A stretch of DNA of 64,000 nt from Aliiroseovarius sp. (GTDB lineage: Bacteria > Pseudomonadota > Alphaproteobacteria > Rhodobacterales > Rhodobacteraceae), in NCBI RefSeq assembly GCF_030148435.1, contig NZ_JASBTN010000001.1, positions 106,486 through 170,485 of the forward strand, written 5' to 3'. Position 1 is the first letter of the stretch. The number at the start of each line of letters is the position of its first letter. The position numbers were made by a program, and so were the translations under genes. The notes below the pieces were generated by a model. That model saw only the letters and a program-made list of their open reading frames with translations, was not told the DNA's origin and did no database searches. Of the stretch, positions 37,391-45,322 are shown one piece after another.

Positions 37391-38199
37391 CAGATTGCTT
37401 CCTGTTCTTCCTTCTGGCGCCGCATGATGGCGCGCTTGGACATGAGCGAGGTGGTGATTACGCCAACCGCGACGATCGAGATCAGGATGGTAGACAGCGC
37501 GTTGATCTCGGGCGAGACCCCCAGGCGCACCGCCGAGAAGATCTTGATCGGCAGGGTGGTGGAGCTGGGCCCTGCGGTAAAGGAGGCGATGACCAGGTCG
37601 TCGAGCGACAGGGTAAAGGCCAGCAGCCAGCCGGAGATCACGGCGGGCGCAATGATCGGCAGCGTCACCAGGCGGAAGGCTTCGAAGGGGGTGGAACCCA
37701 GGTCCAGCGCAGCCTCCTCCAGTGACCGGTCGAATGTTACCAGCCGCGAACTGACCACGACCGAGACATAGCACATCGAAAAAGTCGTATGCGCCAGTAC
37801 GATGGTGATGATCGAGCGATCCAGACCGATGGCGATGAACAGAAGCAGCAGCGACAGGCCGGTGATCACCTCGGGCATCACCAGCGGCGCGTAGATCATC
37901 CCGGAGAACAGTGTGCGCCCGAAGAACCGCCCGCCGCGCACAATCGTGTAGGCGGCCATGGTGCCCAGCACTGTGGCGAAGGTCGAGGACAGCAGCGCGA
38001 CCTTCAGCGTGTTCAGGGCGGCGTCCAGGAAGGCTTCGTTGCGGAACAGCTCTCCATACCATTTGGTCGAGAACCCGGCCCAGACAGTGACCAGCTTGCC
38101 CCCGTTGAAGGAGTAGACGATCAGGATCAGCATCGGGATGTAGAGGAAGGCGAAGCCCAGGGTCAGGCTGACCGCGTTGAACCAGCTCAGGCGTCTCAT
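37390..38199 (-). CDS. potI: Polyamine ABC transporter permease (PotI/PotC-like)
   Basis: 269 residues with six predicted membrane segments. LIVYSFNGGKLVTVWAGFS at the N-terminus and the EAA-loop SLEEAALDLGSTPFEAFRLVTLP are typical PotC/PotI. It is translationally coupled to potH upstream and puuA downstream. Confidence 0.92.
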   Translation of the reverse strand: MRRLSWFNAVSLTLGFAFLYIPMLILIVYSFNGGKLVTVWAGFSTKWYGELFRNEAFLDAALNTLKVALLSSTFATVLGTMAAYTIVRGGRFFGRTLFSGMIYAPLVMPEVITGLSLLLLFIAIGLDRSIITIVLAHTTFSMCYVSVVVSSRLVTFDRSLEEAALDLGSTPFEAFRLVTLPIIAPAVISGWLLAFTLSLDDLVIASFTAGPSSTTLPIKIFSAVRLGVSPEINALSTILISIVAVGVITTSLMSKRAIMRRQKEEQEAI

Positions 38200-39086
38200 C
38201 GTTCAGCCTCCCTTTGTTTTTCCTCGTTGCGCTGGAACAGCACGATGGGAATGATCAGAAGCAGGAGCAGGATCACCGCCACGGCGCTGGCCACCGGCCA
38301 GTCGCGGTTGGAGAAGAACTCCTCCCACAGCACCTTGCCGATCATCAGCGTCTTGGAGCCCCCCAGCAGCGCCGGGATCACGAACTCACCCATCGCCGGG
38401 ATGAAGACCAGAAAGGAGCCCGCGATGATGCCCTGTTTTGACATCGGGAAAGTGACCAGCCAGAAGGCGGTGAAGCGTGAACAGCCAAGGTCTTCGGCTG
38501 CCTCCAGAAGGCTTTCGTCCAGCCGCTCCAGCGCGGCATAGATCGGCAGAACCATGAAGGGCAGGTAGGTGTAGACAATACCGATATAGACGGCGGTGTT
38601 GGTGTTGAGAATGGTCAGCGGCTCGCCGATCACCCCGATGCCCATCAGGAGTTGATTGAGCAGCCCCTCCTGGCTGAGGATCGCCTTCCACGCATAGACG
38701 CGGATCAGGAAGGAGGTCCAGAACGGCAGGATCACCAGCATCATCAGGGTCGGGCGCCATTCATCCGGCGCACGGGTCATGCCATAGGCGATGGGATAGC
38801 CCACGATCAGCGTCATGATGGTCGAGACAATCGCGATCTTCAGGCTCGACAGGTAGGCTTTCCAGTAGAGGCTATCCTCGGCAAGGAACCAGAAGTTCTC
38901 CAGGTCCAGTTGCGACGCCCAGTCGGTAAAGCCCTCCCAGCCGCGGCTCAGGTCAAGGGTCGGCGTATAGGGTGGGATCGCCAGTTCGATGTCCGACAAG
39001 CTGATCTTCAGCACGATCAGGAACGGCACCAGGAACAGCGCCAGAAGCCACAGGTAGGGGACGGAGATCAGTCCAAACCGGCGCAT
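38196..39086 (-). CDS. potH: Polyamine ABC transporter permease (PotH/PotB-like)
   Basis: 296 residues with six predicted membrane segments and the EAA loop SLLEAAEDLGCSRFTAFWLVTFP that docks on the ATPase. The periplasmic loop after the first segment (about 75 residues) is typical of PotH. It starts one base after the potG stop. Confidence 0.92.
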   Translation of the reverse strand: MRRFGLISVPYLWLLALFLVPFLIVLKISLSDIELAIPPYTPTLDLSRGWEGFTDWASQLDLENFWFLAEDSLYWKAYLSSLKIAIVSTIMTLIVGYPIAYGMTRAPDEWRPTLMMLVILPFWTSFLIRVYAWKAILSQEGLLNQLLMGIGVIGEPLTILNTNTAVYIGIVYTYLPFMVLPIYAALERLDESLLEAAEDLGCSRFTAFWLVTFPMSKQGIIAGSFLVFIPAMGEFVIPALLGGSKTLMIGKVLWEEFFSNRDWPVASAVAVILLLLLIIPIVLFQRNEEKQREAER

Positions 39087-39087
39087 C

Positions 39088-40239
39088 TCAGTCCACCAGC
39101 ACGGCGCCGGCCGTGTCCGTAAAGCTCAGCCAGACTTCGTCTTCCCAGGTAAAGCTGCGCCGCGCCACGCGGCGGGTGTTGGCGGTCTGGGCCTTGATGA
39201 TCTGCCCGCCCGGCAGCTCGACGTGATAGGTCGAGATATTGCCCAGGTAGGCGATGTCATGGACCTTGCCGCGGATCGCATTGTTGCGGTCCGTGGGGCG
39301 GTCGCGGGTAATCGTCACCTTCTCGGGCCGGATCGCCAGCGCCACCTCGGTGCCTTCGGCCAGATCGCGTTTGGTGGCGGCCCAGAGCGGTGATTGCCCC
39401 TCGGCGAAATGGATGTGCACGTGGTCGGTATCGGCCCCCATGTCCTTCCTGCTGGCCTTGCCGCGAATGATGTTCACATCGCCCAGGAAGTCGGCAACAT
39501 AGACCGAGTTGGGCTCTTCATAGATGCGGTCCGGCGTGTCGACCTGCACGATCTTGCCGTGATCCATGACGGCCACGCGGGAGGATACGGTCATCGCCTC
39601 TTCCTGGTCATGGGTCACGATCACGAAAGTGGTGCCGGTGGTTTCCTGGATGTCCATCAGCTCGAACTGGGTTTCCTGGCGCAGCTTCTTGTCGAGCGCA
39701 CCAAGCGGTTCGTCCAGCAGCAGCAGTTTCGGCGCCTTGGCGAGGCTGCGTGCGAGCGCCACGCGCTGGCGTTGCCCGCCCGAGATCTGGTGCGGCTTGC
39801 GCTGGGCGAACTTGCCCAGCTGGACCAGGCGCAGCATTTCCTCGACCCGATTGCCGATCCTGTCCTTGTCCAGACCCTCACGACGCAGGCCGAAGGCGAT
39901 ATTGTCCCAGACCGACAGGTGCGGAAACAGCGCGTAGCTCTGGAACATCATGTTCACCGCGCGCTTGTTGGGTGGCACCGGGGCGATGTCCTGCCCGTCC
40001 AGAAGGATCGTGCCCTCGGTCGGGGTTTCGAACCCGGCAAGCATGCGCATCATCGTGGTCTTGCCGCAGCCCGACGGGCCCAGCAACGAAAAGAATTCCT
40101 TCTCGTGGATATCAAGCGTCAGATCGTCGATCGCGGTGAAGTCGCCGAAGCGCTTGGTCACGTTCCTGAACTGGATGATCGGCTTTGCTTCGGGGGCGTT
40201 CCACGGGGCAAAAACCTGTTGTGCGGCGGCATCGGCCAT
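39088..40239 (-). CDS. potG: Polyamine ABC transporter ATPase (PotG-like)
   Basis: 383 residues from the ATG at 40237-40239, with GGAAGG five bases upstream; the GTG two codons earlier lies on top of that site. Walker A GPSGCGKTT, signature ISGGQRQR, Walker B LLLLDEPLGALD and a C-terminal TOBE regulatory domain (RPEKVTITR and on) are visible. It energises PotH/PotI. Confidence 0.93.
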   Translation of the reverse strand: MADAAAQQVFAPWNAPEAKPIIQFRNVTKRFGDFTAIDDLTLDIHEKEFFSLLGPSGCGKTTMMRMLAGFETPTEGTILLDGQDIAPVPPNKRAVNMMFQSYALFPHLSVWDNIAFGLRREGLDKDRIGNRVEEMLRLVQLGKFAQRKPHQISGGQRQRVALARSLAKAPKLLLLDEPLGALDKKLRQETQFELMDIQETTGTTFVIVTHDQEEAMTVSSRVAVMDHGKIVQVDTPDRIYEEPNSVYVADFLGDVNIIRGKASRKDMGADTDHVHIHFAEGQSPLWAATKRDLAEGTEVALAIRPEKVTITRDRPTDRNNAIRGKVHDIAYLGNISTYHVELPGGQIIKAQTANTRRVARRSFTWEDEVWLSFTDTAGAVLVD

Positions 40240-40274
40240 CGTCACCTTCCTTCGCGCATGTCTGGGATAGGAAA

Positions 40275-40305
40275 GCCCCCCCGAAAGGCCCGCTTGCGGG
40301 GGGGC
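40275..40305 (-). terminator. Intercistronic hairpin between potF and potG
   Basis: Perfect 9-bp GC stem (40275-40283/40297-40305) without a run of T. Positioned after the binding-protein gene, it may attenuate readthrough or protect the potF message. Confidence 0.6.
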
Positions 40306-40312
40306 AAAGGGC

Positions 40313-41398
40313 TCAGGTGCCCGATTTGATGCGGGTCCACATGCGGGTCACGACCCGCTGGACCTTCGCCGGGTAGGGTGTGGTGGTGTAGAGGTTTTCC
40401 AGCGTTGCCTCGTCCGGGTAGATCGCCGGATCCCCGATCACGTCCTCTTCCAGCAGCGGCTGCGACGCCTTGTTGCCGTTGGCGTAGTAGACGTAGTTCG
40501 ATGCGTCCGCCATGTTCTGCGCATCCAGGATGAAGTTCAGGAAGGCATGCGCCCCTTCGGGGTTCGGTGCGTCGGCGGGAATTGCCATCTGGTCAAACCA
40601 CATCAGCGCCCCTTCGGACGGGGCGTTGTAGGCGATCTCGACACCGTTCTCGGCTTCCACGGCACGATCGCGGGCCTGAAGGATGTCACCGGACCAGCCG
40701 ATGGCCACGCAGATATCGCCATTGGCCAGCGCGTTGATGTATTCCGAGCTGTGGAATTTCTGCACATAGGGGCGCACGGCAGCCAGCACTGGCTCGGCCT
40801 TGGCGATCACGTCCGGATCATGGCTGTCCGGGTCTTCACCCAGATAGGCCAGGGCGGCCGGGATCAGTTCGGCCGGGGCATCCAGGAAATGCACGCCGCA
40901 TTCGGCGAGCTTCTCCATGTTGGCCGGATCGAACACCAGGGCCAGCGACCCGACCGGAGCGTCCGCGCCTAGGACTTCGGTGACTTTGCCGACATTCACG
41001 CCGATCCCGGTGGTGCCCCACATGTAGTTGATCGAATAGGCGTTGTCCGGGTCGTATTTTTCGGTGCGCGCTTCGATCACGTCCCAGAGGTTGCCCGCAT
41101 TGCTCAGTTTGGACGTATCGAGCTTCTGGAACGCACCCGCGATGATCTGGCGTTGCAGGAAAGTGCCCGACGGCACCACGACATCATAGCCCGACCCGCC
41201 GGCCAGCATCTTGGTCTCCAGCACCTCGTTCGAATCGAAAACATCATAGATCAGGTCAAAGCCGGTCTCGGCTTCGAACTTCTCCAGCAGTGCCTCGTCG
41301 ATATAGTCCGACCAGTTGTAGACACGCACTTCTTCGGCGGTGGCGGCACCCGCGCCAAGGGCCAGCGCGACCCCCATAGTCACCCAAGTCTTGTTCAT
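40313..41398 (-). CDS. potF: Polyamine ABC transporter periplasmic binding protein (PotF-like)
   Basis: 361 residues from the ATG at 41396-41398 (GGGAG upstream). A Sec signal (GVALALGAGAATA) is followed by EVRVYNWSDYIDEALLEKFEAET, the canonical start of PotD/PotF. Later pieces include AYSINYMWGTTGIGVN and AIGWSGDILQARDRA, which contain polyamine-binding tryptophan and aspartate residues. It is the first gene of potFGHI-puuA-puuB, and a TTTGATCAAA palindrome lies 48 bases upstream. Confidence 0.93.
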   Translation of the reverse strand: MNKTWVTMGVALALGAGAATAEEVRVYNWSDYIDEALLEKFEAETGFDLIYDVFDSNEVLETKMLAGGSGYDVVVPSGTFLQRQIIAGAFQKLDTSKLSNAGNLWDVIEARTEKYDPDNAYSINYMWGTTGIGVNVGKVTEVLGADAPVGSLALVFDPANMEKLAECGVHFLDAPAELIPAALAYLGEDPDSHDPDVIAKAEPVLAAVRPYVQKFHSSEYINALANGDICVAIGWSGDILQARDRAVEAENGVEIAYNAPSEGALMWFDQMAIPADAPNPEGAHAFLNFILDAQNMADASNYVYYANGNKASQPLLEEDVIGDPAIYPDEATLENLYTTTPYPAKVQRVVTRMWTRIKSGT

Positions 41399-41445
41399 TT
41401 CAGTAGCTCCCTGTTGTTCGGGGTCGCGCCCCGGGTTGCGTGACA

Positions 41446-41455
41446 TTTGATCAAA
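41446..41455. promoter_or_regulatory. TTTGATCAAA operator candidate upstream of potF
   Basis: A perfect 10-bp palindrome. On the minus strand it would overlap a weak -10 (TCAAAT), 17 bases after TTGCCT. The same 10-mer recurs at 42221-42230 around the gntR stop. Confidence 0.6.
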
Positions 41456-41565
41456 AAAATGCGCGTAAGGCAATATGGTAAAATTCACCGCAGCGCGTTA
41501 GGCTGCATTTCGAGCTTATCCACCGGACCGGAATTGGCAAAGAGATTGTGACAGGAGGCAGCAGC

Positions 41566-42225
41566 GTGCAGGACAGGGCGGCAAAACTACCGGATCACGA
41601 AAAGGTCTATCGCAAGTTGCGCGAAATGATCCTGTATGGTGAGCTCACGCCAGGCCAGGCTGTGACCATCCAGGGATTGGTCGCAACCTTGGGCGTGGGG
41701 ATGACTCCGGTGCGCGAGGCGATCCGCCGGCTGACCTCGGAAGGGGCGCTGGTGTTCCAGGGAAACCGCCGGGTCAGCGTACCCGAAATGGATGCCGAAG
41801 AATGGGAGGAGATCGCCTTCGCCCGCTTGACGATCGAGCCGGAACTGTCTCGTTTGGCTGTTGAAAACATGGGGGCTGAGGATATTTCACACCTTGTTTC
41901 CATCGATGACCAGCTCAACGCGGCAATCGACCAGGGGGATGTGCGCGGCTACCTCGAACACAATTATCGCTTTCACCGAGCGCTCTATGAATTGTCGGGG
42001 GCGCATGTGCTTTTGTCGATAGCGAACATGCTCTGGCTCAGGGGCGGACCCGGGCTGCGCGTGGTGCTGGGGCGCTATGGCACAGCCAATCTTCCTGACA
42101 AACATGCCGAGGCGCTGGCGGGTATGCGCGCCGGTCAGCCTGAGGTGGTGGCAGAAGCGATCCGGGGAGACATCCAACAGGGAATCGACACGGTGCGCGC
42201 CCACCTGCTGGGGGAAAAGGTTTGA
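41566..42225 (+). CDS. GntR-family regulator, FCD domain, of the polyamine locus
   Basis: 219 residues. The GTG at 41566 is preceded by AGGAGG with a 7-base spacer, whereas the earlier GTG at 41548 has none. The winged HTH (KVYRKLREMILYGELTPGQ, then GVGMTPVREAIRRLTSEGAL) is followed by an all-helical FCD ligand domain with the metal-type HNYRFHRALYE and HAEALAGM regions. It lies between the divergent pot-puu operon and the aminotransferase gene, and probably represses both until a polyamine or its product binds. Confidence 0.9.
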   Translation: MQDRAAKLPDHEKVYRKLREMILYGELTPGQAVTIQGLVATLGVGMTPVREAIRRLTSEGALVFQGNRRVSVPEMDAEEWEEIAFARLTIEPELSRLAVENMGAEDISHLVSIDDQLNAAIDQGDVRGYLEHNYRFHRALYELSGAHVLLSIANMLWLRGGPGLRVVLGRYGTANLPDKHAEALAGMRAGQPEVVAEAIRGDIQQGIDTVRAHLLGEKV

Positions 42226-42230
42226 TCAAA
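42221..42230. promoter_or_regulatory. TTTGATCAAA operator candidate at the gntR stop
   Basis: Second exact copy of the palindrome, overlapping the TGA of gntR and lying 15 bases ahead of the -35 of the following promoter. Confidence 0.6.
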
Positions 42231-42244
42231 ATGCAGGCACCCCG

Positions 42245-42272
42245 TTGACAGTGCAATATTTGATCATATTCT
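42245..42272 (+). promoter_or_regulatory. Sigma-70-type promoter with embedded TGATCA site
   Basis: TTGACA (42245-42250), a 16-base spacer and TATTCT (42267-42272). The spacer ends in TTTGATCA (42259-42266), a third copy of the operator core, so a bound GntR dimer would block RNA polymerase. It drives the aminotransferase gene at 42313. Confidence 0.7.
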
Positions 42273-42312
42273 GTGTGGAGCTTCGAAAACCGGCCCCACA
42301 GGAGTGCCTGCC

Positions 42313-43713
42313 ATGAACAAGATCACGAATCATCTGCCCACCGCCGAGCTTCAGGCGATTGATGCGGCCCACCACATGCATCCGTTCACCGCCGGCGGTG
42401 AACTGGCCCAGAAGGGCACACGGGTCATCACCGGTGCTGACGGGATCTGGCTGCGGGACAGCGAGGGCAACAAGATCCTCGATGCCATGGCCGGGCTGTG
42501 GTGCGTGAACATCGGTTATGGCCGGGACAGCCTGGCCGATGTGGCGGCGCGGCAGATGCGTGAACTGCCCTATTACAATACCTTCTTCCAGACCACGCAT
42601 GTGCCTGCGATCGCACTGGCTCAGAAGCTGGCGGAACTGGCGCCCGGCGACCTGAACAATGTGTTCTATGCCAACGGCGGCTCGGATGCGAATGACACCA
42701 ATATCCGCATGGTGCGCACCTATTGGGCCGAGAAGGGCCAGCCGCAGAAAGAGGTGATCATCTCGCGCTGGAATGCCTATCACGGGTCGACCATTGGCGG
42801 CACTTCGCTGGGCGGCATGAAGGGCATGCACGGCCAGGGCAGCCTGCCGATCCCGGGAATCGAGTTCATCGACCAGCCCAACTGGTGGGCCGAAGGTGGC
42901 GATTCGGATCCCGAGGAATTCGGCCTCGCCTGCGCGCGCCAGCTTGAAGAGAAGATCAAGGATCTGGGGGAAGACAAGGTCGCGGCCTTCATCGCCGAAC
43001 CGGTGCAGGGCGCGGGCGGGGTGATCGTCGCGCCGGACAGCTACTGGCCGGAAATCCAGCGCATCTGCGACAAATATGACATCCTGCTGATCGCCGACGA
43101 GGTGATCTGTGGTTTCGGGCGCACTGGCGAATGGTTCGGCAGCCAGTATTACGACATCAGGCCCGACATCATGACCGTGGCCAAGGGGCTCAGTTCCGGC
43201 TACGTGCCGATCGGTGCCTCGATCGTCTCGGACGAGGTCGCCGCCGTGCTGGCGGGCACCGAATTCAACCACGGCTATACCTATTCCGGCCACCCTGTGG
43301 CCTGTGCCGTCGCGCTGGAAAATCTGCGCATCCTGGAGGAAGAGGGCATCGTCGATCACGTCAAGAACGTCGCTGCACCCTACCTGGCCGAACAATGGCA
43401 TTCGCTGGCTGATCACCCGATGGTGGGCGAGACCAGGATCGTCGGGTTGATGGCCTCGCTGGCGCTGGTGCCGAAAAAAGGCAGCCGCGCGCCCTTTGCC
43501 TCGGATGCGGGAACGGTGGGCCTCATGACCCGCGAGCGCTGTTTTGCCAACAACCTGATCATGCGCCATGTCGGCGACCGGATGATCATCGCCCCGCCGC
43601 TGGTCATTACGCCCGCGGAAATCGACGATCTCATCGCCCGCGCCCGCAAATCGCTGGACGAGGCCTATGAGAATGTCAAAAAGGCGGGGCTTCTGGTCGC
43701 CAAGCCGGAGTGA
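42313..43713 (+). CDS. Class III aminotransferase, polyamine/omega-amino acid type
   Basis: 466 residues from the ATG at 42313 (AGGAG upstream). Fold type I PLP enzyme: GSDANDTNIRMVRTY, the carboxylate region AEPVQGAGGVIVAPDSYW, ADEVICGFGRTG and the PLP lysine K291 in TVAKGLSSGYVPIGAS. Close to the putrescine/spermidine-pyruvate (SpuC) or omega-amino acid-pyruvate group. Its place next to potF and a gamma-glutamylamine pathway points to transamination of putrescine or a derived aldehyde/amino acid; the exact amine is not determined. Confidence 0.88.
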   Translation: MNKITNHLPTAELQAIDAAHHMHPFTAGGELAQKGTRVITGADGIWLRDSEGNKILDAMAGLWCVNIGYGRDSLADVAARQMRELPYYNTFFQTTHVPAIALAQKLAELAPGDLNNVFYANGGSDANDTNIRMVRTYWAEKGQPQKEVIISRWNAYHGSTIGGTSLGGMKGMHGQGSLPIPGIEFIDQPNWWAEGGDSDPEEFGLACARQLEEKIKDLGEDKVAAFIAEPVQGAGGVIVAPDSYWPEIQRICDKYDILLIADEVICGFGRTGEWFGSQYYDIRPDIMTVAKGLSSGYVPIGASIVSDEVAAVLAGTEFNHGYTYSGHPVACAVALENLRILEEEGIVDHVKNVAAPYLAEQWHSLADHPMVGETRIVGLMASLALVPKKGSRAPFASDAGTVGLMTRERCFANNLIMRHVGDRMIIAPPLVITPAEIDDLIARARKSLDEAYENVKKAGLLVAKPE

Positions 43714-43716
43714 CCC

Positions 43717-45018
43717 ATGGATATCCTGACCGCGAATGACAGGGTGGGGGAGTTCCCCCCCTCCTGGTATGCCGCGACGGCCACGTCGCCGGCGCCCTAT
43801 CCGGCGGCGGAGGGCGAGATGCAGGCGGACCTCTGCATCATCGGTGCCGGGTTCACGGGCCTGTCCGCCGCGCTCCATGCGGCGCGGGCCGGGTTGAAGG
43901 TCGTGCTTCTGGAGGCCCACCGCGTGGGTTTCGGCGCCTCCGGGCGAAATGGTGGTCAGGTGGGCACCGGCCAGCGGGTCGAACAGGACGCGTTGGAGGA
44001 TATGGTCGGCAAGGACCGCGCCCGGCAGCTCTGGGATCTGTCCCTGGAAAGCGTGAAGCTGGTGCGTGACCTGGTTGCGGAATGCGCACCCGAGGCCGAC
44101 TGGCGTGACGGCATCCTGCACACCGATCACCGCGCGCGTTTCGTGCCGCACAGCCATGATTATGCTCGGAAATTGCGCGATGAATATGGCTATGAGCTGA
44201 TCCGCCCGGTGGGCCGGGAGGAATGCCGTCACCTCTGTGGCTCCCCTGCCTATCACGGTGGCACGCTGGACATGGGCGGTGGTCATATCCACCCGCTGCG
44301 CTTTGCCTTCGGACTTGCACGCGCCTGCGAGGCCGCCGGGGTGATGATCTGCGAGACCTCGCGGGTGAACGGCGTGGCCGAGGGCGACCCGGTGACGATC
44401 ACCACCGACAAGGCGACGATCCGGGCGGGCCATGTGCTCTGGGCGTGCAACGGATATCTTGGCCATGCCCAGGGGCAGGTGGCCGCGCGGGTCATGCCCA
44501 TCAACAATTTCATCGTCGCCACCGAACCGCTGGATGAACATGACGCGAGAAACCTGATCCGCGAGGGGCACGCGGTGGCCGACAGCAAGTTCGTCATAAA
44601 CTATTTCCGCCTGTCCGAGGACAACCGCATGCTGTTCGGCGGTGGCGAGAGCTATGGCTACCGTTTCCCAAAGGATATCGTGGCGCTGGTGTCGAAACCG
44701 ATGCTGGAGATCTACCCGCAGCTGCGCGGAGTCGAGATCGACTATGCCTGGGGCGGAACCCTGGGCATCACCCTGAACCGCATGCCGCATTTCGCGCGGC
44801 TTTCGGGCAATATCCTGACCGCTTCGGGATACTCCGGTCACGGCGTTGCAATGGCAACCCTGGGTGGCAAGCTTGCTGCCGAGGCGGTGGCGGGGCAGGC
44901 GGGGCGGTTCGACGTCATGGCAGAAGTGCCCAGCCCGCGTTTTCCGGGCGGGGCGACCCTGCGCTGGCCGCTTCTTGTGCTGGCAATGGTCTGGTTCGGC
45001 CTGCGCGACCGGCTCTGA
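43717..45018 (+). CDS. FAD-dependent oxidoreductase, puuB-like paralogue
   Basis: 433 residues of the DAO fold: LCIIGAGFTGLSAALHAARAG, GASGRNGGQVGTGQRVEQ and the C-terminal TASGYSGHGVAMATLGG. It is a paralogue of the oxidase at 34731-36047 and follows the aminotransferase by three bases. It may oxidise another amine or gamma-glutamylated intermediate. Having two such oxidases with one PuuA-like ligase suggests different substrates, for example putrescine and spermidine. Confidence 0.85.
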   Translation: MDILTANDRVGEFPPSWYAATATSPAPYPAAEGEMQADLCIIGAGFTGLSAALHAARAGLKVVLLEAHRVGFGASGRNGGQVGTGQRVEQDALEDMVGKDRARQLWDLSLESVKLVRDLVAECAPEADWRDGILHTDHRARFVPHSHDYARKLRDEYGYELIRPVGREECRHLCGSPAYHGGTLDMGGGHIHPLRFAFGLARACEAAGVMICETSRVNGVAEGDPVTITTDKATIRAGHVLWACNGYLGHAQGQVAARVMPINNFIVATEPLDEHDARNLIREGHAVADSKFVINYFRLSEDNRMLFGGGESYGYRFPKDIVALVSKPMLEIYPQLRGVEIDYAWGGTLGITLNRMPHFARLSGNILTASGYSGHGVAMATLGGKLAAEAVAGQAGRFDVMAEVPSPRFPGGATLRWPLLVLAMVWFGLRDRL

Positions 45019-45322
45019 GGCGTCGGGGAGGGGTTGCGCCCATTCCTCGAACCGCCTGCGGCGGTCTCGTCCTGGTCGCGGCAGGAACGCCGGTGCCCGG
45101 CGTGTCGCTGCGCTCCGTATCTTGCCTTCGGCGGGGATATTTTTTGAAGGGTCTACCACAGCTGAGCATCGGAGAACCTTGTGGAAAGATGAAAGGGGGA
45201 GCCGCATTCCGGGTGGCGTGCACCGTGAGGGGCGGGGTCTGACAAACTGTCCGACTTGACTGTTGCTATTGTCCCGGCCGCCCGGGGCCGCTATCTCTCC
45301 TCGGGATCAAAGGAGCGCGCGC
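45019..45322. other. Gene-free 304-bp interval with hairpins and a split mosaic repeat
   Basis: No convincing gene. It contains hairpins at 45051-45065 and 45089-45101, a GGGGATATTTTTT stretch at 45133-45145 and, about 40 bases on, GGAAAGATGAAAGG at 45183-45196, together matching the two halves of the element seen at 34704-34727. A TTGACT at 45256 may be the -35 of the exporter gene. Confidence 0.6.

Noticed and set aside
36044..38062. 672-residue open frame spanning puuA and part of potI
   Set aside because: The extension runs antisense-free but in a different frame through the potI gene; the ATG at 37388-37390, overlapping the potI stop, gives a normal glutamine-synthetase-family length.
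42226..45207. 993-residue minus-strand frame
   Set aside because: Shadow of the aminotransferase and oxidase genes.
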